From Yinghuangia soli (lineage in GTDB: Bacteria; Actinomycetota; Actinomycetes; Streptomycetales; Streptomycetaceae): a DNA stretch of 62,906 nt. The stretch lies in assembly GCF_021502675.1 (NCBI RefSeq), contig NZ_JAKFHA010000049.1, positions 1 to 62,906 on the forward strand, in the 5' to 3' direction. Shown in pieces: positions 1 through 7,077 of the stretch. The notes beneath the pieces were generated by a model, which saw only the letters and a program-made list of their open reading frames with translations, was not told the DNA's origin and did not search any database. The first letter of the stretch is position 1. The number at the start of each line of letters is the position of its first letter. A program made the position numbers and the translations under genes.

Positions 1-14
1 CCGCGGCACGACGC

Positions 15-39
15 CCATGATCCGGGCGGATCCGGGTAG
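15..39 (+). promoter_or_regulatory. Weak SigB-type promoter for the sigma-like fragment gene
   Basis: A GGGTAG -10 element lies at 34-39 with CCAT exactly 15 bp upstream. The usual first G of the GNNT -35 is replaced by C, so the match is imperfect. It sits 22 bp before the ATG at 62 and shares the spacing of the better promoters in the window. Confidence 0.35.
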
Positions 40-61
40 CGGTGGGGTGGAGGCGGACACC

Positions 62-304
62 ATGAAGACCTCGGATTCGTACCTTGCGGATATCCGCGGC
101 ACCGAGCGCGCGAGCGCGCTGGCCCGAGCCGCGCGGCGGGTGTTCGACGACGGCGAAGTGCACGATCTCGTCGACCAGTTGATGCGCCGGATGGAGTCCG
201 TGGACCCCGACAGCAAGGCGTACGCGCGGTTCGCGACATGCGTGGTCGAACTGGTCACCGCACCGCCGCGCGGCGCAGGCACCGGTTCTGGCACCGCGTC
301 CTGA
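62..304 (+). CDS. Small sigma-factor-like fragment protein (80 aa)
   Basis: Function is not recognised directly. Residues from about 17 to 65 align without gaps to residues of the 154-aa protein encoded at 26588-27052: 17 of 49 are identical by my count, ending in a shared R-F-x-x-C-[VI]-V-E-L. That stretch resembles the segment before region 2 of SigB/SigF sigma factors, where actinomycete proteins often read like IELNLPLV. The protein stops just after it, so no -10-binding or region 4 part is present. The ATG at 62 is chosen because a GGAGG lies 8 bp upstream. The gene converges on the sigma factor gene that ends at 343. A role as decoy or remnant of a sigma factor is inference. Confidence 0.6.
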   Translation: MKTSDSYLADIRGTERASALARAARRVFDDGEVHDLVDQLMRRMESVDPDSKAYARFATCVVELVTAPPRGAGTGSGTAS

Positions 305-342
305 ACGATCCGGCCGCAGGGCGTCGCGCGATCGCGGCAGGC

Positions 343-1251
343 TCAGGCCACCCTCGCGACCCGCTGCTGCGCTTCGACTCCGTCGCGCAGTTGCGCAAGG
401 ATGCGCGTGATGAGCCGGGAGACGTGCATCTGGGAGATGCCGAGGCGTTCGCCGATCTGGCTCTGGGTGAGGTCCTCCCAGAACCGCAGGCGCAGTATCG
501 TGCGGTCGCGCTCGTCGAGTCCGGCGATCAGCGGCTTGACGGACTCGCGCAAGTCGACGAGTTCCAGGCCGGCTTCGGTGTAGCCGATGATGTCCGCGAG
601 CGGGCGGGCATCGGTGCCGCCGGAGGGCGGGGCGTCGAGCGAGCCGACGGTGTACGCGCGGTCGGCGTCGCGCCCGTTGTCGACCTCGTCCTTCGTCAGG
701 CCGGTGTGCGCGGCGATCTCGTCCTCGGTGGCCTCGCGTCCGAGCTGCTGCTGGAGTTCGTCGGCGGCGCGGGTGACCTTGAGGTAGTTCTCCTGCTGGC
801 TGCGGGGGACGTGCACGGCCCAGGAGGTGTCGCGGAAGAAGCGCTTGATCTCGCCGCGGACGGTGGGCAGCGCGAACCTCGCGAAGTCGCCGCCGTACGC
901 CGGGTCATAGGCGTTGATCGCCTTGATCAGGCCCACCATGCCGGTCTGGACGACGTCTTCGTAGGTGTCCCGGTTGCGGTAGCGCCGCGCCTCGTACAGG
1001 ACCAGGCGGAAATTGGCGCTCACGATCGCGCTGCGCACCCGGCTGTAGAGCTCCGTGCCCTCCTCGGCTTCCTGGAGGACGACCAGCAGTTCCGCGGTGG
1101 CGGCGCGCGCGGCGGGCGTCGCCAGGCTGCGCAATCGGTCCGGATCCCATTCCCAGATGCGTTCATCGGAAGGTGCGGGCTGGGACGGCACGGCAGCGTT
1201 GCGGGTTGCTTCGGCTATCGCTCGACGGGGTGCGACGAGGGTGGGTGTCAC
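343..1251 (-). CDS. SigB/SigF-family RNA polymerase sigma factor
   Basis: This 302-aa protein is a group 3 sigma factor of the SigB/SigF/SigG stress and sporulation family. Region 2 carries the family pattern VGLIKAINAYDP and GEIKRFFRD, region 3 lies around residues 150-215, and region 4 contains the helix-turn-helix ending in GISQMHVSRLI. The GTG at 1251 is chosen because AAGGAG lies 7-8 bp upstream and the alignable region begins shortly after. A GTTT-N15-GGGTAT promoter 58 bp upstream matches the class this family recognises, so autoregulation is likely. No anti-sigma gene is adjacent; RsbW-like and STAS genes lie at 25.7-26.6 kb. Which Streptomyces paralogue (SigB, F, G, I and others) it matches cannot be settled by eye. 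Confidence 0.95.
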   Translation of the reverse strand: MTPTLVAPRRAIAEATRNAAVPSQPAPSDERIWEWDPDRLRSLATPAARAATAELLVVLQEAEEGTELYSRVRSAIVSANFRLVLYEARRYRNRDTYEDVVQTGMVGLIKAINAYDPAYGGDFARFALPTVRGEIKRFFRDTSWAVHVPRSQQENYLKVTRAADELQQQLGREATEDEIAAHTGLTKDEVDNGRDADRAYTVGSLDAPPSGGTDARPLADIIGYTEAGLELVDLRESVKPLIAGLDERDRTILRLRFWEDLTQSQIGERLGISQMHVSRLITRILAQLRDGVEAQQRVARVA

Positions 1252-1308
1252 GGTTCGTCTCCTTCCAGCAGGGGCGAACAGAGCCACAGCTCCGGGTCGC
1301 GGAGACAG

Positions 1309-1333
1309 ATACCCGACACCAAATTCCTGAAAC
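1309..1333 (-). promoter_or_regulatory. SigB-type autoregulatory promoter
   Basis: On the minus strand GTTT (1330-1333) is followed after exactly 15 bp by GGGTAT (1309-1314). This fits the known actinomycete SigB consensus GNNT-N14-16-GGGTA(C/T). It lies 58 bp before the sigma factor start, so the sigma factor probably transcribes its own gene. Confidence 0.8.
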
Positions 1334-1532
1334 AAAGTTCGGGAATTTTTGTTCAGCGAACGCGCCGCGGGCATGCCGAAATTGAGCTCGGCACCCCTGC
1401 CAAATGGGGACAAAAAGTAACGAAAGTGGCGGCCATTCAGGCTCGCGAGTTTTGCCCGCCCGACCCGGAACCGACCGTCCCGGCGGACTCCCCGGATCAC
1501 CCGGATCCGCCGGGACAGTCGGTTCGACCGGA

Positions 1533-1916
1533 TCAATCGCGCCGGTCGGGATCGTCCTGCTGGGCGGGCGTCCGGCCCCAGCCGGCGGGCATCTCGTCGT
1601 CCGGTCCCGGTTCGGCGGCCTTCGTGTAGAGCAGCGCAAGCAGGTCCTCGACCGGCTTGCCCGCCTCGCCCCGGTGCCGCAGCCGCGTACCCGGGACGAC
1701 GTAGTAGACCGTCCGGCGGCCGTTGCGGGTGCGGGTGATGTATCCGGCCTGCTCCAGGTCCAGAAGGATCGACTGCACGGCCCGCTCGGTCACTTCGCAC
1801 CGCGCCGCGATCTCCCGGACCCGGATCTCCGGCTCGGCAGCGACCGCACCCAGCACGCGCGCATGCTGGGTCAGGAACGTCCAGGAACTGCGCAGGCGGG
1901 GGCCGTTCTCGTCCAT
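1533..1916 (-). CDS. Winged-helix transcriptional regulator
   Basis: This 127-aa protein has a winged HTH spanning about residues 10-75: a helix after QHARVLGAVA, a recognition helix in VTERAVQSILLDLE, and a wing in YITRTRNGRRTVYYV. The C-terminal tail is acidic and probably disordered. It belongs to the broad MarR/ArsR-like winged-helix group, and the ligand and targets are unknown. The ATG at 1916 has no convincing Shine-Dalgarno sequence. A TACGAT -10 six bases upstream would place transcription at the A of the ATG, so the message is probably leaderless. It is encoded just downstream of the 2003-2473 gene on the same strand, and it may be part of the same stress block. Confidence 0.85.
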   Translation of the reverse strand: MDENGPRLRSSWTFLTQHARVLGAVAAEPEIRVREIAARCEVTERAVQSILLDLEQAGYITRTRNGRRTVYYVVPGTRLRHRGEAGKPVEDLLALLYTKAAEPGPDDEMPAGWGRTPAQQDDPDRRD

Positions 1917-1922
1917 CCGCCT

Positions 1923-1953
1923 ATCGTAGGTTTTCGGCTTTTCCGCCGTCCAA
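1923..1953 (-). promoter_or_regulatory. Candidate leaderless vegetative promoter
   Basis: On the minus strand TTGGAC (1948-1953) and TACGAT (1923-1928) are separated by 19 bp, slightly long for a HrdB-type promoter. The seventh base after the -10 is the A of the ATG at 1916. Confidence 0.4.
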
Positions 1954-2002
1954 GAACCGGGCGTGTCGACTCGTCGCGTCGTGCGCTCGCGCGCCGGGGT
2001 GC

Positions 2003-2473
2003 TCATGCTTCTCCGATCGGTACTGCGCCGTGCAGGATCGTCGCGGCCTGCGCCGCGGCCTCGAGCCGGGCGTTGAACACCCGGGCGCATTCCTGCTCCG
2101 TCCCCTCGTCCGCATCCTCGGGCCAGGTGCCCGGGGGGACGATCTCCACCACCGCCCGGCCGCTCTCGCCGGATGCGGTCAGCCAGCCTTCGGTGAGCGG
2201 CGTAGGCGTTTCCGGCCGCCACACGAACCGGTCGCCGGCCATGCACAGCGCCTCGAAGCACCCGTCCCGCACCCGGACTTCCGCGCTCGTGTCCGGCGGA
2301 TCGCCCACCGATAGCAGGAAGCCCGACTCGTAGGCCTGGTCCAGGAGTCGCGGGTAACGCGTGGCGGCGGCCTCGACGACCACCATTGCGGTCCGGGGGC
2401 CGGTGTCCGAAGCGCACAGGACGAACGCCATGCGCAGTTGCGTGGATGCCGACGCGGGCGGGTGTGTGCTCAT
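2003..2473 (-). CDS. Hypothetical protein, putative SigB regulon member
   Basis: The 156-aa product is not recognised. It is a soluble protein with no signal peptide or membrane segment. The N-terminal half contains MAFVLCASDTGPRTAMVVVE and a run of alternating hydrophobic residues suggesting a beta-rich fold, and the C-terminal 40 residues look helical (VFNARLEAAAQAATILHGA). The ATG at 2473 is preceded by a strong GGAGAAGGAAG ribosome site. A GCTT-N15-GGGTAG promoter lies 46 bp upstream, so the gene is probably induced by the SigB-type sigma factor. Coding potential is good (biased third positions, real ribosome site), but function is unknown. Confidence 0.8.
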   Translation of the reverse strand: MSTHPPASASTQLRMAFVLCASDTGPRTAMVVVEAAATRYPRLLDQAYESGFLLSVGDPPDTSAEVRVRDGCFEALCMAGDRFVWRPETPTPLTEGWLTASGESGRAVVEIVPPGTWPEDADEGTEQECARVFNARLEAAAQAATILHGAVPIGEA

Positions 2474-2518
2474 CTTCCTTCTCCCTAGCTTTCACCGGGT
2501 CGGGGTGTTTTCCAGCCG

Positions 2519-2543
2519 CTACCCAGGTCGTCCGAGGAAAAGC
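2519..2543 (-). promoter_or_regulatory. SigB-type promoter
   Basis: GCTT (2540-2543) and GGGTAG (2519-2524), read on the minus strand, are separated by exactly 15 bp. It precedes the hypothetical gene starting at 2473. Confidence 0.7.
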
Positions 2544-2644
2544 AGGACCGCCGCACCGAGCACCGCGGCCCGGGCGTCCGCCGCGCATCCGGAGGGCCAT
2601 GTGCGCGGCGCGTCCGGGCCCTGCGCACAGGACGTCCCGGACAT

Positions 2645-2669
2645 GTGTAGGACGCCCGGGCACGGGCAG
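2645..2669 (+). promoter_or_regulatory. SigB-type promoter (GGGCAG variant)
   Basis: GTGT (2645-2648), 15 bp, then GGGCAG (2664-2669). The same GTGT-N15-GGGCAGC form recurs at 27259-27283. It lies 91 bp before the CBS-domain gene. Confidence 0.5.
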
Positions 2670-2760
2670 CCGCCCGGTGCCGGAGCGGCCGCCGCCCCCG
2701 CCGGCCGCGCCGGTTCTGCCCTTTGTGCCGCCGCGGGGCCCGACCCTTGGAGAGGCCACG

Positions 2761-3180
2761 ATGACCCTCACAATCCGCGAAGTCATGACCGAGACCCCCG
2801 TCACGATGGACGCCAAGGCCTCCATCGGCGACGCGGCCAGGTGCATGCGCGATGACGACATCGGCGATGTCCTCGTCACCGACGGTGAAAAGCTGTACGG
2901 CGTGGTCACCGACCGCGACCTGGTGGTCCGTGCCATGGCCAAGCAGCAGGACCTGGAGCAGACCGCGGTCGGCAGCATCGCCAGCCGCAGCATGGTCACG
3001 GTCGCCCCCGACGACGCCGTCGACCATGCCGTCCACGTGATGCGCACGCATGCCCTGCGGCGCCTTCCGGTGGTCGACGGCGAACGCCTCGTCGGCATCG
3101 TCTCGCTCGGCGACCTGGCGAGGGAGAAGGATCCGACGTCGGCTCTGGCCGACATCAGCGCCGCCGAACCCAATGCATGA
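2761..3180 (+). CDS. CBS-pair domain protein
   Basis: This 139-aa cytosolic protein consists of two tandem CBS motifs and little else. The first covers about residues 8-60 (VMTETPVTMDA to GVVTDRDLVVRAMA) and the second about residues 72-125 (SRSMVTVAPDD to VGIVSLGDLA). CBS pairs bind adenosyl nucleotides and act as energy or redox sensors; stand-alone members in actinomycetes and mycobacteria are often part of hypoxia or stress regulons. The ATG at 2761 has GGAGAGG 6 bp upstream. A GTGT-N15-GGGCAG promoter 91 bp upstream suggests SigB control. The partner that receives the signal is not evident. Confidence 0.93.
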   Translation: MTLTIREVMTETPVTMDAKASIGDAARCMRDDDIGDVLVTDGEKLYGVVTDRDLVVRAMAKQQDLEQTAVGSIASRSMVTVAPDDAVDHAVHVMRTHALRRLPVVDGERLVGIVSLGDLAREKDPTSALADISAAEPNA

Positions 3181-3227
3181 CGGCGACGCGGGCCCGGCGG
3201 ACGACTGCTGAGAGACGCCGCGGGGGC

Positions 3228-3253
3228 GCTTGCGTTCCCCGTCGGCCGGGTAC
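3228..3253 (+). promoter_or_regulatory. SigB-type promoter
   Basis: GCTT (3228-3231), 16 bp, then GGGTAC (3248-3253), within the published GNNT-N14-16-GGGTA(C/T) consensus. It precedes the isochorismatase-family gene by 54 bp. Confidence 0.6.
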
Positions 3254-3307
3254 CGGCGCGGATGTCCCGTATCGGGCGGGGCATTCGGCTCGGAGTCAGG
3301 CGCGTCC

Positions 3308-3844
3308 GTGAAAACTGCCGTCCTCGTCATCGACATGATCAACACGTATGGGCACGACGATGCGGAGCTGCTCGTGCCCTCGGTGCGGCACGTGCTTCCG
3401 GCCGTCGGCGCCCTGATCGGCAGGGCGCGTGAAGAAGGCATCGATGTCATCTACGTCAACGACAACTTCGGGCTGTGGCGGTCCGACCGCGCCGAGGTGG
3501 TGCGGACGGCCGTGGACGGGCCGTACGGCGACCTGGTGCGCCCGGTCGCCCCGGACGAGGACGCGCTGTTCGTGCTGAAGACCCGCCACTCCGCCTTCTT
3601 CCGGACGCCGCTGGACTACCTGCTGGACCAGCGGGGGGTGGGCCACGTGGTGCTGTGCGGGCAGGTCACCGAGCAATGCGTGCTCTACTCGGCGGTCGAC
3701 GCGCACGTGCGCCACCTTGCGGTGACCGTCGCCGAGGACGCGGTCGCGCACATCCATGCGGATCTGGCGCAGGCCGCGCTGCGCATGATGGAGCGCAACC
3801 TCGGCGCGCGGGTCTGCCCGGGGGACCGCGCCGAGCTGGTCTGA
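3308..3844 (+). CDS. Isochorismatase-family cysteine hydrolase
   Basis: This 178-aa protein has the isochorismatase/nicotinamidase fold. The catalytic triad is visible: Asp9 in AVLVIDM, Lys91 in FVLKTRHSAF and Cys124 in TEQCVLYSA, with the usual cis-peptide neighbourhood GQVTEQC. The length is typical. Members hydrolyse nicotinamide, ureido acids, N-carbamoyl compounds or isochorismate, and the substrate cannot be told from the sequence. The GTG at 3308 is chosen because GGAGTCAGG lies just upstream and VKTAVLVIDM is the natural start of the first strand. It is followed 39 bp later by the flavodoxin-fold gene, and both have SigB-type promoters. Confidence 0.92.
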   Translation: MKTAVLVIDMINTYGHDDAELLVPSVRHVLPAVGALIGRAREEGIDVIYVNDNFGLWRSDRAEVVRTAVDGPYGDLVRPVAPDEDALFVLKTRHSAFFRTPLDYLLDQRGVGHVVLCGQVTEQCVLYSAVDAHVRHLAVTVAEDAVAHIHADLAQAALRMMERNLGARVCPGDRAELV

Positions 3845-3849
3845 GGTAC

Positions 3850-3874
3850 GCATGCGGTCGGCGCCCCCGGGTAG
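3850..3874 (+). promoter_or_regulatory. SigB-type promoter giving a leaderless or near-leaderless message
   Basis: GCAT (3850-3853), 15 bp, then GGGTAG (3869-3874). Only 9 bases separate the -10 from the ATG at 3884 and no ribosome site fits there. The same spacing is seen at 27259-27283. Confidence 0.7.
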
Positions 3875-3883
3875 CGGCGCGGC

Positions 3884-4489
3884 ATGCGAGCCTTGATCGT
3901 CAATTGCACCCTGAAGCCGCCCCCGGAGGACTCGAACACGGAAGCCCTCGCGGCCGTGGTCGCCGACGCGATGCGGGAGCGGGACGTCGACGTCTCGACC
4001 GTCCGCGCGGTGGACTTCGACATCAAACCGGGCGTCTCGGCCGACATGGGCTCGGGAGACGCCTGGCCGGCGATACGCGAACAGGTTCTGGACTCCCGCA
4101 TCCTGGTGATCGCGTCGCCGACCTGGCTGGGCCGCCCGTCGTCCGTCGCGCAGCGCGTGCTGGAGCGGTTGGACGCCATGCTCGGCGAGACCGACGACGA
4201 CGGCGTGCCGGTCGCGTACAACCGCGTCGTCGGCGTCGTGGTGACCGGCAACGAGGACGGCGCCCACCACGTCGTCAGCGAGATCACCGGCGCGCTCGGG
4301 GACATCGGCTTCACGACGCCGGGCCAGGCGTGGACGTACTGGCACCTCGGCCCCGGCCCGGGGCCCGACTACCTCGAAGAGCAGCGCGGGCACGAATGGG
4401 CGCACAAGACCGGGCGTGCGATGGCCGCGAATCTGGTGGGCGTGGCCCGGGCGCTGGAGGCAATGCCCCTGAGCGCCCCGCCCGAGTGA
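3884..4489 (+). CDS. Flavodoxin-fold NAD(P)H-dependent oxidoreductase
   Basis: This 201-aa protein has the flavodoxin/NADPH-dependent FMN reductase fold. The N-terminal strand ALIVNCTLK and the following loop PPPEDSNTEAL form the FMN phosphate site. IRILVIASPTWLGRPSS-like sequence around residues 70-90 and GVVVTGNEDGAHHV around residue 115 match the second and third flavin loops. It probably reduces quinones or other small electrophiles with FMN in the cytosol. The ATG at 3884 is the only sensible start and has no Shine-Dalgarno sequence, consistent with a leaderless transcript from the SigB-type promoter 9 bp upstream. Confidence 0.9.
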   Translation: MRALIVNCTLKPPPEDSNTEALAAVVADAMRERDVDVSTVRAVDFDIKPGVSADMGSGDAWPAIREQVLDSRILVIASPTWLGRPSSVAQRVLERLDAMLGETDDDGVPVAYNRVVGVVVTGNEDGAHHVVSEITGALGDIGFTTPGQAWTYWHLGPGPGPDYLEEQRGHEWAHKTGRAMAANLVGVARALEAMPLSAPPE

Positions 4490-4542
4490 CCGCGCCCGCA
4501 CCCGTCAGCCCCAGCCACCCCCCATATGGCAGGAGACGCCCC

Positions 4543-4995
4543 ATGGCCGACCCCGCACGAGACGTCCCCCGGACCGCTCCCCCGCGGCCGACGCAGCCGC
4601 CCGATGTCCCCGCGGACGCCCCCATCGGCCGGCTGGTGAGCGATGCGTCCGCGCAGCTCTCGCAGCTGGTCCGCGATGAAATGCGGCTCGCCGAGGCCGA
4701 GATGGCCCGCAAGGGCAAGCGCCTCGGAGCCGGCGGAGGGCTCGTCGGCGGCGCCGCGGCCCTCGGCTTCATCACCGTGCAAGCTCTCGTCGCGACGGTG
4801 ATCGCCGCGCTGGCGCTGGCCCTGCCGGTATGGGCGGCCGCCCTGATCACCACAGCGGTCCTGCTCGCCGCCACCGCGGCCCTGGCCCTCGCCGGCAAAC
4901 GGGACATCGACAAGGCGCTGCCGCCGATTCCGGAGCGCGCCATCGACAGTACGAAGGCCGATGTGGCCGAAATCAAGGAAAGGGCACACCGATGA
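4543..4995 (+). CDS. Phage holin family-like membrane protein
   Basis: This 150-aa protein has an N-terminal proline-rich tail, an amphipathic helix (SDASAQLSQLVRDEMRLAEAE) and two hydrophobic segments, roughly residues 65-90 and 92-115. It then has a charged tail ending DVAEIKERAHR. This is the actinobacterial family named phage_holin_3_6, a chromosomal membrane protein family despite its name. Nothing else here suggests a prophage. The ATG at 4543 has AGGAG 8 bp upstream. The stop overlaps the next start (ATGA), so it is translationally coupled to the DUF3618 gene, a common pairing in actinomycetes. Confidence 0.88.
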   Translation: MADPARDVPRTAPPRPTQPPDVPADAPIGRLVSDASAQLSQLVRDEMRLAEAEMARKGKRLGAGGGLVGGAAALGFITVQALVATVIAALALALPVWAAALITTAVLLAATAALALAGKRDIDKALPPIPERAIDSTKADVAEIKERAHR

Positions 4996-5453
4996 GCGCT
5001 GACAAGTCCCACCACGAACACGCCCCCAGTCCCGAGGAGTTGCGCGAGCGCATCGAGGGAACCCGCGAACAGCTCGGCGCCACTGTCGAGGCGCTCGCCG
5101 CCAAGGCGGATGTGAAGGCGCGCGCCAAGGGCGCTGCCGCGGGTGCCAAGCAGCAGGTGCGCGAGACGACTTCGCACGCGGCCGCGGCCGTCAAGGGCAC
5201 CGCGGAGCAGGCCGCCCACGCGGTCCGCGGCAAGACCCCCGACTCGGTCGCCGACGCGGCCTCGCGGGCCGGCCACCAGGTCGCCGCCACCGCGTCCGAT
5301 CTTGCGGGCACCGTGCGCGAGAACACCCCTGATCCGGTCGTCGACACGGCGCGCCGGGCCTCGGGCGCGATGCGGGACCGGCGTGTCCAGACGGCGGCGG
5401 TCGTGGCGCTGGTCACCGTGCTGGTGGTGTGGCGGGCCCGCAACGGCCGTTGA
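4992..5453 (+). CDS. DUF3618 domain protein
   Basis: This 153-aa protein begins with the DUF3618 signature SPEELRERIEGTREQLGATVEALAAKADVKARAK (about residues 12-45, quoted in part: RIEGTREQLGATV). It has an Ala/Lys-rich helical middle with two similar blocks (KTPDSVADAASRAGHQV and NTPDPVVDTARRASGAM) and one C-terminal membrane helix (TAAVVALVTVLVVW) with a short basic end. It is a tail-anchored protein of unknown function, usually linked to envelope stress. It overlaps the holin-like gene by 4 bp. A strong intrinsic hairpin follows 77 bp downstream. Confidence 0.9.
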   Translation: MSADKSHHEHAPSPEELRERIEGTREQLGATVEALAAKADVKARAKGAAAGAKQQVRETTSHAAAAVKGTAEQAAHAVRGKTPDSVADAASRAGHQVAATASDLAGTVRENTPDPVVDTARRASGAMRDRRVQTAAVVALVTVLVVWRARNGR

Positions 5454-5499
5454 TCGATCCGGCGGCCGCCGCGGATCCGCCGGCTCCGGCCGCGCGTAG

Positions 5500-5531
5500 A
5501 GGTGACATCAAGGCAAGGTGACATCAAGACA
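5500..5531 (+). repeat. Tandem 16-bp direct repeat
   Basis: AGGTGACATCAAGGCA (5500-5515) is followed immediately by AGGTGACATCAAGACA (5516-5531), 15 of 16 identical. It abuts the left arm of the terminator hairpin. No coding or binding role is evident. Confidence 0.8.
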
Positions 5532-5576
5532 ACAGGAGGCCCGGGCGCAGCAGTTGCTGTGCCCGGGCCTCCTGTT
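5531..5576. terminator. Bidirectional intrinsic terminator
   Basis: A perfect 16-bp stem (AACAGGAGGCCCGGGC at 5531-5546 with its complement at 5561-5576) encloses a 14-base loop and is followed by T residues on the plus strand. It lies between the convergent DUF3618 and DUF4235 genes and can serve both. Confidence 0.9.
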
Positions 5577-5616
5577 TCACATCCGGTCCGAGTACGTCGG
5601 GTACCGGGCAGGCGGC

Positions 5617-5883
5617 TCAGCCCGGCCAGGTGCCGGACATCCGGCGTACCGCGGTGGCGCCGCCCCGGTCGGTCGCGGCCTTCACGACCGCGAAGATAGC
5701 GCCTTGAATCGCGGCGGCCAGGAGGATCTCCTGCCACTGGCGGTTCTCGTCCATGGCGTCGGGGGCGTCGTCGTCGTGGCCGAGGGCCTTCCAGGTCTGC
5801 TTGAACAGGGCGCCCGCGGCCATGCCGGCCAGCGCGCCGACGAGCAGGCCGACGGGCCGGTACGCGATCTTCGCGGTGTTCAT
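5617..5883 (-). CDS. DUF4235 membrane protein
   Basis: This 88-aa protein has two hydrophobic helices (residues 9-30, VGLLVGALAGMAAGALF, and residues 52-70, ILLAAAIQGAIFAVVKA) flanking a short acidic loop. It matches the actinobacterial DUF4235 family. The start at 5883 has GGAAGGAG 7 bp upstream. It lies 46 bp downstream of the stress SDR gene on the same strand and is probably co-transcribed with it from the GTTT-N15-GGGCAG promoter near 7050. Function is unknown. Confidence 0.9.
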   Translation of the reverse strand: MNTAKIAYRPVGLLVGALAGMAAGALFKQTWKALGHDDDAPDAMDENRQWQEILLAAAIQGAIFAVVKAATDRGGATAVRRMSGTWPG

Positions 5884-5929
5884 CGCTTGCTCCTTCCGAC
5901 AGCTTCCGAAGTTCCGGGCTGACCGCCGG

Positions 5930-6802
5930 TCACCCGGGGAGGGTCTCGCCGCCGATGGGGGTGAGGACTTCGCCGGTGTAGTAGCTGGACAGCCGCTCCG
6001 CGGCGAAGAACACGTAGGACGGGGCGATCTCGTCGGGTTCGGCGGCGCGCCCCATAGGCGCCTGCTCGCCGAAGGACGCGACGCGCTCGGCCGGGAAGGT
6101 GGCCGGGATCAGCGGTGTCCACACCGGCCCCGGGGCCACGCAGTTGACCCGGATGCCGCGTTCGCGCAGCGCCTGGGACAGGGCGTACGTCAGGGCCAGC
6201 ACCGCGCCCTTGCTCGCCGAGTAGTCGATGAGCGTCGCGTTGCCGCGGAGCCCGTTGATCGAGGACGTGTTGATGATCGCCGAGCCTTTCCGCAGGTGCG
6301 GCAGGGCGGCCTTGGTGGTCCAGAAGTAGCTGTGCACGTTGACCCGGAAGGTGTGCTCCCACGTCTCGGAGTCCAGGTCGGCGAAGTCCTCGACCGGCTC
6401 CTGGTACGCGCAGTTGTTGACCAGCAGGTCGAGCCCGCTCAGCCCTTCGGCCGCGGCGGCCACCAGTGTGCGGCAGGGCTCCTCGGACGACAGGTCGGCG
6501 CGGTGCACGATGCAGCGGCGTCCTTCGGCCTCGACCAGGCGGGCGGTGTGCGCGGCGTCCTCGTCCTCGGCTTCGGAGAGATAGCCGATCGCGACGTCCG
6601 CGCCTTCCTTGGCGAAGGCCACCGCGACCGCGCGCCCGATCCCGGAGTCGCCGCCGGTGATCAGCGCGCGGCGGCCCGCCAGCAGGCCGCTGCCGGTGTA
6701 GTCGGCCATGGCATCCCTGGGACGGGGCTCCATAGCCTCCGTCACGCCGGGGTACGGCTGCTCCTGGGCGGGTATGTCGGTGTGTCCGGTCGTGGGGGTC
6801 AT
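5930..6802 (-). CDS. SDR oxidoreductase, general-stress-protein-39-like
   Basis: This 290-aa protein is a classical-type short-chain dehydrogenase with an extra N-terminal arm rich in Pro and Gln. It has the cofactor motif TGGDSGIG, an NNCAYQEP in place of NNAG, the catalytic serine in INTSSINGLRG and YSASKGAV. The N-terminal arm and the P-I-x-P-A-T-F segment are typical of the YdaD/GSP39-like subgroup, which is SigB-controlled in Bacillus. The substrate is unknown; NAD(P)-linked alcohol or sugar oxidation is likely. The start at 6802 has GGAGAGG upstream. It lies in an operon with a 42-aa peptide gene upstream and DUF4235 downstream. Confidence 0.93.
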   Translation of the reverse strand: MTPTTGHTDIPAQEQPYPGVTEAMEPRPRDAMADYTGSGLLAGRRALITGGDSGIGRAVAVAFAKEGADVAIGYLSEAEDEDAAHTARLVEAEGRRCIVHRADLSSEEPCRTLVAAAAEGLSGLDLLVNNCAYQEPVEDFADLDSETWEHTFRVNVHSYFWTTKAALPHLRKGSAIINTSSINGLRGNATLIDYSASKGAVLALTYALSQALRERGIRVNCVAPGPVWTPLIPATFPAERVASFGEQAPMGRAAEPDEIAPSYVFFAAERLSSYYTGEVLTPIGGETLPG

Positions 6803-6845
6803 GGCGCCTCTCCATCGTGGTGCGGGTGCCGCGGGCACGCGCGGG

Positions 6846-6974
6846 TCAGTGCCGGCCTCGCGCCGATTCCGATGCCCCGCCGAACAACCGGGCAAGGGCC
6901 CGGAACGGCAGGGTCACAACCGTTGCGATGGCACTGCCGATCTTGCGCAGGACGTCGCCTATCGCCTTGAACAT
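6846..6974 (-). CDS. Small LPF-motif basic protein (42 aa)
   Basis: A 42-aa frame starting MFKAIGDVLRKIGSAIATVV and continuing LPFRALARLFGGA has a perfect GGAGG 6 bp before its ATG at 6974. Short amphipathic proteins with a V-T-L-P-F-R-x-x-A-R-L-F core are common in streptomycetes, but no function is known to me. It precedes the stress SDR by 43 bp and is the first gene after a GTTT-N15-GGGCAG SigB-type promoter, so it probably leads the operon. Confidence 0.7.
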   Translation of the reverse strand: MFKAIGDVLRKIGSAIATVVTLPFRALARLFGGASESARGRH

Positions 6975-7025
6975 GAGGGCCTCCCTGAGCCGGCGCTGAT
7001 GCCGAATCCACGGTCATCTCAGCGG

Positions 7026-7050
7026 CTGCCCCTGTTCCCCGGACGGAAAC
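7026..7050 (-). promoter_or_regulatory. SigB-type promoter (GGGCAG variant)
   Basis: On the minus strand GTTT (7047-7050) is followed after exactly 15 bp by GGGCAG (7026-7031). It lies 51 bp before the 42-aa peptide gene that leads the SDR/DUF4235 operon. Confidence 0.65.
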
Positions 7051-7077
7051 GGCGGTCCGGCCAGTGCCCGGGCCGGG

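Noticed and set aside
238-1629. Long open frames opposite the sigma factor and many other genes
   Set aside because: They mirror the third-position G/C bias of the real gene on the other strand, have no ribosome site and give Arg/Ala-rich or non-globular proteins.
4543-4995. Prophage signal from a holin-family protein
   Set aside because: This family is chromosomal in actinomycetes, and no other phage gene, integrase or attachment site is present.
6748-6774. GGGTAC and GGGTAT on the plus strand inside the SDR gene
   Set aside because: They are within a coding region, with no plus-strand gene downstream.
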